Positions 59,914 through 64,000 of a DNA stretch of 64,000 nt are shown here, piece by piece. Under the pieces are notes generated by a model. It was given only the letters and a program-made list of their open reading frames with translations. It was not told where the DNA came from and did no database searches. Source of the stretch: an uncultured Rhodospirillales bacterium (GTDB lineage Bacteria; Pseudomonadota; Alphaproteobacteria; ATCC43930; CGMCC-115725); NCBI GenBank assembly GCA_903822185.1, contig CAIJOA010000032.1, positions 124,001 to 188,000 of the forward strand. Direction: 5' to 3'. How positions within the stretch are numbered: the first letter of the stretch is position 1; every line of letters begins with the position of its first letter. The position numbers and the translations under genes were made by a program.

Positions 59914-61044
59914 TTACTGGTTGCCCGGCTTGGGATTCGGATCGTTGCTCGGCTGAACCTCGTTATTGACGTTGAGCGGCGAACCGTTGCGCAGCTTCAA
60001 CTGGCCGGCAGTCACGACGGTTTCGCCATCGTTCACGCCTTTCAACACCGAGACCTGATCGCCGCGCGTATCGCCGGCGGTGACGAAGACCTGGCGCGCG
60101 TTCAGCGTATCTTTGCCGTTGTCGTCCTTCTTCTGATCGACGAGGAAGACCGTGCTGCCATAGGGATTATAAGTAATCGAGGTCTGCGGCAGCGTGACGA
60201 GCTTCTGGACGTCGCCGATGGCGATACGGACCGTCGTGAACATGCCCGGCAGCAATTTGTGATCCGGATTGGGGATCGTCGCACGGACCTGGATATTGCG
60301 CGTCGCGGTGTCGATCCGCGAATTCAACGCGGCGATCGTGCCGGTAAATTCAACGCCGGGGAAGCTATCGACCAGCGCGGTCACTTTCTGTCCGGTTTTG
60401 ATCTGGGCGATGTTCTGTTGCGGCAAGGTGAAATCGACGTAAATCGGATCGAGCGCCTGCAGCGAGACGATGGCGAGGCCGGGGGAGACATATTGCCCGA
60501 CATCGATCTGACGGATGCCGAGACGGCCGGAGAATGGCGCCTTGATGAATTTGTAATCGATGATCGCTTGTTGCTGGGCCACCTGCGCCTGCGCCGACCG
60601 CAAATTACCCTCGTCGGTATCGACGACCTGGCGGCTGACGGCTTGCGCCTGAAGCTGACGCTGATCGCGATCGTAGGTGGTCTGGGCCAGCGAAGCGGCG
60701 GCCTTCAGCGAGTTGAGTTTGGCGACATCGTCGGCGGAGGAAAGTTCGACCAGCAACGTGCCGGCTTCGACCTCGGCGCCGGATTCGAAATGCACCGCGG
60801 AGACGATACCGCCCACCTGCGTGCTGAGATCGGCGCCGCGCTGCGCGCGCAGGCTACCGACCGCCACGATTTCCTTTTGCCAATCCTGCGTTACCGCCTT
60901 GGCCGTCGAAACGGTCTGTGGCGGGTTCGCCATCGAGGCGATGAACTTCTTGAGGAACATGGGGCTGATCACAGCTTCCCAGGTGAAGACGATCCCCAGC
61001 ACAATGCCCACCGAGATGAGCATGATGATCATACGTTTGGCCAT
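59914..61044 (-). CDS. RND efflux periplasmic adaptor (membrane fusion protein)
   Basis: The 376-residue adaptor has an N-terminal anchor helix (about 6-24), a split lipoyl domain (GSLRAQRGADLSTQVGGIVSAVHFESGAEVEAG and FIKAPFSGRLGIRQIDVGQYVSPG), a central alpha-hairpin rich in glutamine (AVSRQVVDTDEGNLRSAQAQ) and a beta-barrel/membrane-proximal end. It joins the RND pump to the outer-membrane channel. It ends 17 bases before the RND gene starts. Confidence 0.95.
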   Translation of the reverse strand: MAKRMIIMLISVGIVLGIVFTWEAVISPMFLKKFIASMANPPQTVSTAKAVTQDWQKEIVAVGSLRAQRGADLSTQVGGIVSAVHFESGAEVEAGTLLVELSSADDVAKLNSLKAAASLAQTTYDRDQRQLQAQAVSRQVVDTDEGNLRSAQAQVAQQQAIIDYKFIKAPFSGRLGIRQIDVGQYVSPGLAIVSLQALDPIYVDFTLPQQNIAQIKTGQKVTALVDSFPGVEFTGTIAALNSRIDTATRNIQVRATIPNPDHKLLPGMFTTVRIAIGDVQKLVTLPQTSITYNPYGSTVFLVDQKKDDNGKDTLNARQVFVTAGDTRGDQVSVLKGVNDGETVVTAGQLKLRNGSPLNVNNEVQPSNDPNPKPGNQ

Positions 61045-61065
61045 CTTGAAAATCCTTAGCGCGTC

Positions 61066-62550
61066 TTATTGCTTGGCGTCGGCGACGTTTTCGCCGGCGA
61101 CATCGGTTCGGTTCCACCAGCCGCCACCCAATGCCTGGAACAAGGCGGCGGTGTCGGCGTAACGGGAGGCTTGAGCGATCACGCGATTGACGTGCGCCTG
61201 CTGATAGGTCGTTTCCGCGTTCAGCAGCGTCGTGTAGTTGATCGCACCCAGCTTGTATTGATCGCGGGTAATGTTGAGATTTTCGGCGGCGGACTTCTCG
61301 GCCGCGACTTGTGCCTCAAGCGTGCTTGCATCGTACTGCAACGCCCGCAACGCATCGGCGACATTCTGGAAAGCGCCGATGACGACGTTCTTGTAATTCG
61401 CCGCAGCAGCATCGAGCGCCGCCTCGGAAGCTCTTTTCTGATGCAGCAACTGACCGCCGCGGAACAGCGGCGCCATCACCCCTACCCCGAGGCTCCAGAC
61501 GCCCGGGCCGCTGAAGAGACTGGCCGCGTCCAGCACCGAGTTACCAAGGCTGGCATTGATCGTGAACTGCGGCAGCATCGCCGAGATCGACACGCCGACC
61601 TGCGCGCTAGCCTGGTGTAGCAACGCTTGCGACGCCTGAATGTCGGGGCGTTGCTCGACCAGTTTCGACGGCAGGCTGATCGGCAGTTCCTGCGGCAATT
61701 GCAGCGCCGTCAGGTCGAAGGTCTGCTGGATTTCTTGACTCGGGAAACGTCCGGCCAGCGCGGTCAGCAGAATTCGCTGCTGCGCCAATTGCTTTTGCAG
61801 ATTCGGCAAGCTGGCCCGGGTCGCGTTCAAGGTGGCTTCCTGCGCCAGCACCGCGCTGCGCGTCGTGCCGCCAAGATCGAGCTGCTTGTGCAGCACGTCG
61901 AGAAACTGTCCTTGGTCTTGAATGATTTCCTGCGTCGCGGCGATCTGCAGCCGCAACGAGGCTTCCTGGATGGCGGCCGCAACGACGTTCGAGCTGATCG
62001 TCAGATAGGCGGCTTCAAGCTGATGACGCTGATATTCCGCCTGGGCTTCCGTCGATTCCAACTGCCGGCGCTCGCCGCCGAAGAAATCGAAGCCGTAGGC
62101 GACACTGAGCGAGCCTGTCGTCAGGGTGAATATCTGCTGGCTGTTCGGGTTACCGAAGGCCGCGCCGGAAATTTTCTGCCGCGTGGTCGAGGCGCTGGCA
62201 TTGACTTGCGGGAAGAAGACGCCCTTCTCGGCGCTCACCAATTCTTGCGCCTGGCGCAGATTGGCCTGCGCCGCTTCCAGCGACGGGTTGGCTTTGAGCG
62301 CTTCGGTGACAAGCGTGTTCAGCGGTTCCGAATGGAACAGGGTCCACCACTGGCCGGGAATGTCCTGCCCTTCGACAAACTGCTGCGCCTCGCCGCCGGG
62401 TACATTGGCCGCCGCGATCGGCGATGCCGGCATCGCCTCGGGCGTGAGGCCGGCGTTCGGTGGCGCGGTCGGCTTCTCGAAATCGGGGCCGACCATGCAG
62501 GAGGAAAGAGCCAGCACCGCAACCAGTGCCGTCGATAAACGTCCAATCAT
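61066..62550 (-). CDS. efflux outer membrane factor lipoprotein, NodT/OprM family
   Basis: The 494-residue protein has a lipoprotein signal with lipobox LALSSC (Cys18) followed by MVGPDFEKP, the usual start of OprM/NodT channels. Two outer-membrane efflux repeats follow (TLVTEALKANPSLEAAQANLRQA and LPSKLVEQRPDIQASQALLHQA). It makes the outer-membrane exit of the RND pump. The ATG is within the stop of the tetR gene (ATGA), and it ends 21 bases before the adaptor gene starts. Confidence 0.95.
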   Translation of the reverse strand: MIGRLSTALVAVLALSSCMVGPDFEKPTAPPNAGLTPEAMPASPIAAANVPGGEAQQFVEGQDIPGQWWTLFHSEPLNTLVTEALKANPSLEAAQANLRQAQELVSAEKGVFFPQVNASASTTRQKISGAAFGNPNSQQIFTLTTGSLSVAYGFDFFGGERRQLESTEAQAEYQRHQLEAAYLTISSNVVAAAIQEASLRLQIAATQEIIQDQGQFLDVLHKQLDLGGTTRSAVLAQEATLNATRASLPNLQKQLAQQRILLTALAGRFPSQEIQQTFDLTALQLPQELPISLPSKLVEQRPDIQASQALLHQASAQVGVSISAMLPQFTINASLGNSVLDAASLFSGPGVWSLGVGVMAPLFRGGQLLHQKRASEAALDAAAANYKNVVIGAFQNVADALRALQYDASTLEAQVAAEKSAAENLNITRDQYKLGAINYTTLLNAETTYQQAHVNRVIAQASRYADTAALFQALGGGWWNRTDVAGENVADAKQ

Positions 62551-63257
62551 GAGTTCTTATCCATTGCCGCGCGGATGATCGCGGTTGTTTGTTCGCGCAG
62601 AATTGTTTTCAGGGTTTGAAGCCGCGTCTCGTTGATCGCATCCCAGCCGAGCAGCGGACAGGCCCCCATCTTGGTGCCCTTCTTCTTGAACATCAGCGCC
62701 TGACCGAGAATGGCCGAGGCGCGAATCTTTGCTTCGTCGTCCAACGGACGCCCCAGCGCTCGCGCGACAAGGTCCATGCAGGGCTGCGACACCAGCCGCA
62801 TCATTTGGTTATGCAGCGCATCGAGCGCGGTCGCGTCTTCGACTTCCGCCCGCGTGATAAAGAGACAGGCACTGGGTGGGGCATCGTCGGTCGTGACCAA
62901 ATCGACAAAGCCGTCGAGCATCGCCAGCAGCATACGAAGCAGTTCATCGGGCGTCGGATCGCCGGCCAGCAATGTTTCAGCCTGGGCCGCCAGCGCGGCC
63001 ATGCGGCTCTCGACGAACTTGGCGATATGATCGATGGCCGCCCGGTAAAGACCTTCTTTGCTGCCGAAATAATATTGGATCGCCGGCAGATTGACCTTCG
63101 CCCGGTCGGCCAGGGTGCGGGTGCTCGCGCCCTCGTACCCTTCCTCGGCAAAGACCTCGATCGCCACCTCGAGAATACGACGCAGCGTGTCCTCACCCTT
63201 GGCGTGGGTGCCGGGACGATAGCGAAGGCTAACTGTTTCAGGCGAATTCGGCTGCAT
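62547..63257 (-). CDS. TetR-family repressor of the RND operon (CerR-type C-terminal domain)
   Basis: The 236-residue regulator has an N-terminal HTH (VFAEEGYEGASTRTLADRAK then VNLPAIQYYFGSKEGLYRA, about 36-74) and the CerR/DUF1956 C-terminal domain, shown by IRASAILGQALMFKKK and ACPLLGWD. It is the first gene of the efflux operon and its stop overlaps the start of the OMF gene. A near-perfect inverted repeat lies upstream at 63290-63314, which suggests autoregulation and control of the whole operon. Confidence 0.93.
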   Translation of the reverse strand: MQPNSPETVSLRYRPGTHAKGEDTLRRILEVAIEVFAEEGYEGASTRTLADRAKVNLPAIQYYFGSKEGLYRAAIDHIAKFVESRMAALAAQAETLLAGDPTPDELLRMLLAMLDGFVDLVTTDDAPPSACLFITRAEVEDATALDALHNQMMRLVSQPCMDLVARALGRPLDDEAKIRASAILGQALMFKKKGTKMGACPLLGWDAINETRLQTLKTILREQTTAIIRAAMDKNS

Positions 63258-63289
63258 TTTGGGCGCGTTTCAAATGTAACGAGCGATAA

Positions 63290-63314
63290 TATCACCTGAT
63301 CCTATCAAGTGATA
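63290..63314. promoter_or_regulatory. Putative operator of the tetR-RND operon
   Basis: tatcacctgat-cct-atcaagtgata is an inverted repeat of 11-base arms with one mismatch and a 3-base spacer. It lies 33-57 bases upstream of the tetR start codon, the same distance as the operator of the MFS-tetR operon, and is where a TetR dimer or dimer pair would bind. Confidence 0.78.
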
Positions 63315-63455
63315 CAGTTTTATTGCATTGCAGCACTGCGGATCATACCCCCTCGCCCAGCCACCGCAACCCGGTCCTGCACAGGCCAGACTTTCGCCAC
63401 CGCCGGATGCCGGGCAAGATAGGGTGTCCGATCAAAGCTTTATCAGGTTCCGTTC

Positions 63456-64000
63456 ATGCGCACTAAATCGACCAAGCCCGACACGTTGCTAGCCCATGCC
63501 GGCCGCCATCCGGAAAAGAATTTCGGCGTCGTCAACCCGCCCGTCTATCACGCCTCGACCATCCTGTCGCAGACCGTGGCCGAGTACGAGGCGTTGAACC
63601 GCAACCGCTTCAACCAAGTGACCTATGGCCGGCACGGCACGCCGACCAGTTTTGCCTTCGAGGAAGCCGTCGCCACGATCCAAGGCGGCGCGCGTGCCGT
63701 CGCCTTCTGCTCCGGCGCGGCGGCCTGCATCGGCTCGATCCTCGCCTACGTCAAAACCGGCGATAATCTTTTGATGGTCGATTCCGTTTATAGCCCGGTG
63801 CGCAGCTTCTGCACCGGATTCCTCAACCGCTTCGGCGTCGAGACGACCTTTTACGATCCGATGATTTCAGGCGAAGCGATTGAAAAGCTGATCAAGCCGA
63901 ACACGCGCGTCATCTATCTCGAAAGCCCGGGTTCGTTGACCTTCGAGGTGCAGGACGTGCCCGCCATCGTCGCCGTCGCGAAAGCACATGGCATCACGAC
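63456..64000 (+). CDS. metC: cystathionine beta-lyase-like PLP enzyme (partial, N-terminal 181 codons)
   Basis: The gene runs off the window; 181 codons are present. The Cys/Met-metabolism PLP fold is evident: DTLLAHAGRHPEKNFGVVNPPVYHASTILS, RFNQVTYGRHGTPTSFAFEEAVATIQGG and VAFCSGAAA, then LLMVDSVYSPVRSFC and VIYLESPGSLTFEVQDVPAIV. This pattern is that of the alphaproteobacterial MetC line (Y-G-R-H-G-T-P-T). The enzyme cleaves cystathionine to homocysteine, pyruvate and ammonia. The PLP lysine is outside the window. Confidence 0.93.
   Translation, partial: MRTKSTKPDTLLAHAGRHPEKNFGVVNPPVYHASTILSQTVAEYEALNRNRFNQVTYGRHGTPTSFAFEEAVATIQGGARAVAFCSGAAACIGSILAYVKTGDNLLMVDSVYSPVRSFCTGFLNRFGVETTFYDPMISGEAIEKLIKPNTRVIYLESPGSLTFEVQDVPAIVAVAKAHGIT

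Overview
The window is chromosomal DNA from a GC-rich alphaproteobacterium. The evidence is a popZ (DUF2497) gene beside valS with tolC and pcm-like genes upstream, an aapJQMP amino-acid transporter, Kup, a cobalamin-riboswitch btuB, adjacent tRNA-Cys and tRNA-Asn genes, and intergenic palindromes typical of Rhizobiales/Rhodospirillales/Caulobacterales. The sequence alone does not support a genus. Most of the window is evenly GC-rich and tightly packed. Three places are clearly more AT-rich: 3603-4970 (STAND-type ATPase remnant), 14118-15014 (retropepsin-like protein) and 30246-30380 (non-coding).

Layout. 1-570 is the start of a radical-SAM lysine aminomutase-like gene. 570-1770 is a 1.2 kb non-coding block built from nested palindromic repeats. 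1770-7403 holds ilvD, a chimeric STAND ATPase remnant, an orphan substrate-binding protein, a RidA-family gene and a membrane protein. 7578-13961 holds valS, popZ, a TolC-like outer-membrane protein, a Pcm-like methyltransferase and two tRNAs. 15231-19321 is a three-gene molybdenum hydroxylase operon (2Fe-2S subunit, Tat-exported Mo subunit, triheme cytochrome c). 19565-30986 holds a flavin monooxygenase, kup, an MFS pump, small hypothetical genes, a tandem pair of NtaA-like flavin monooxygenases coupled to a small possible PUA/EVE-like protein, an FkbM methyltransferase and a MOSC protein.

31188-37988 is the most system-like region. A Rieske oxygenase, an IPNS-type 2-oxoglutarate oxygenase and a complete NMT1/SsuABC-type transporter are co-directional, followed by a creatininase-family amidohydrolase, an isochorismatase-fold cysteine hydrolase and a cupin. 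This looks like uptake and breakdown of a nitrogen-containing, possibly N-methylated or cyclic-amide, compound by a route I do not recognise.

38088-51594 holds an MFS exporter with its TetR regulator and a perfect inverted-repeat operator, a second ABC uptake operon, a NudF/HD nucleotide-hydrolase pair, a B12-riboswitch operon (btuB plus an unassigned integral membrane protein), and a sulfur cluster (cysteine synthase, mercaptopyruvate sulfurtransferase, two NTF2-like proteins). 51730-63257 holds another orphan substrate-binding protein, aapJQMP, and a CerR-type TetR/OMF/MFP/RND efflux operon with a near-palindromic operator. 63456-64000 is the start of a MetC-like gene.

At least five families of dispersed palindromes occupy the intergenic gaps. 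In two ABC operons (40222-42843 and 52849-56765) such a palindrome lies exactly between the substrate-binding-protein gene and the rest of the operon, which suggests a post-transcriptional role in making excess binding protein.
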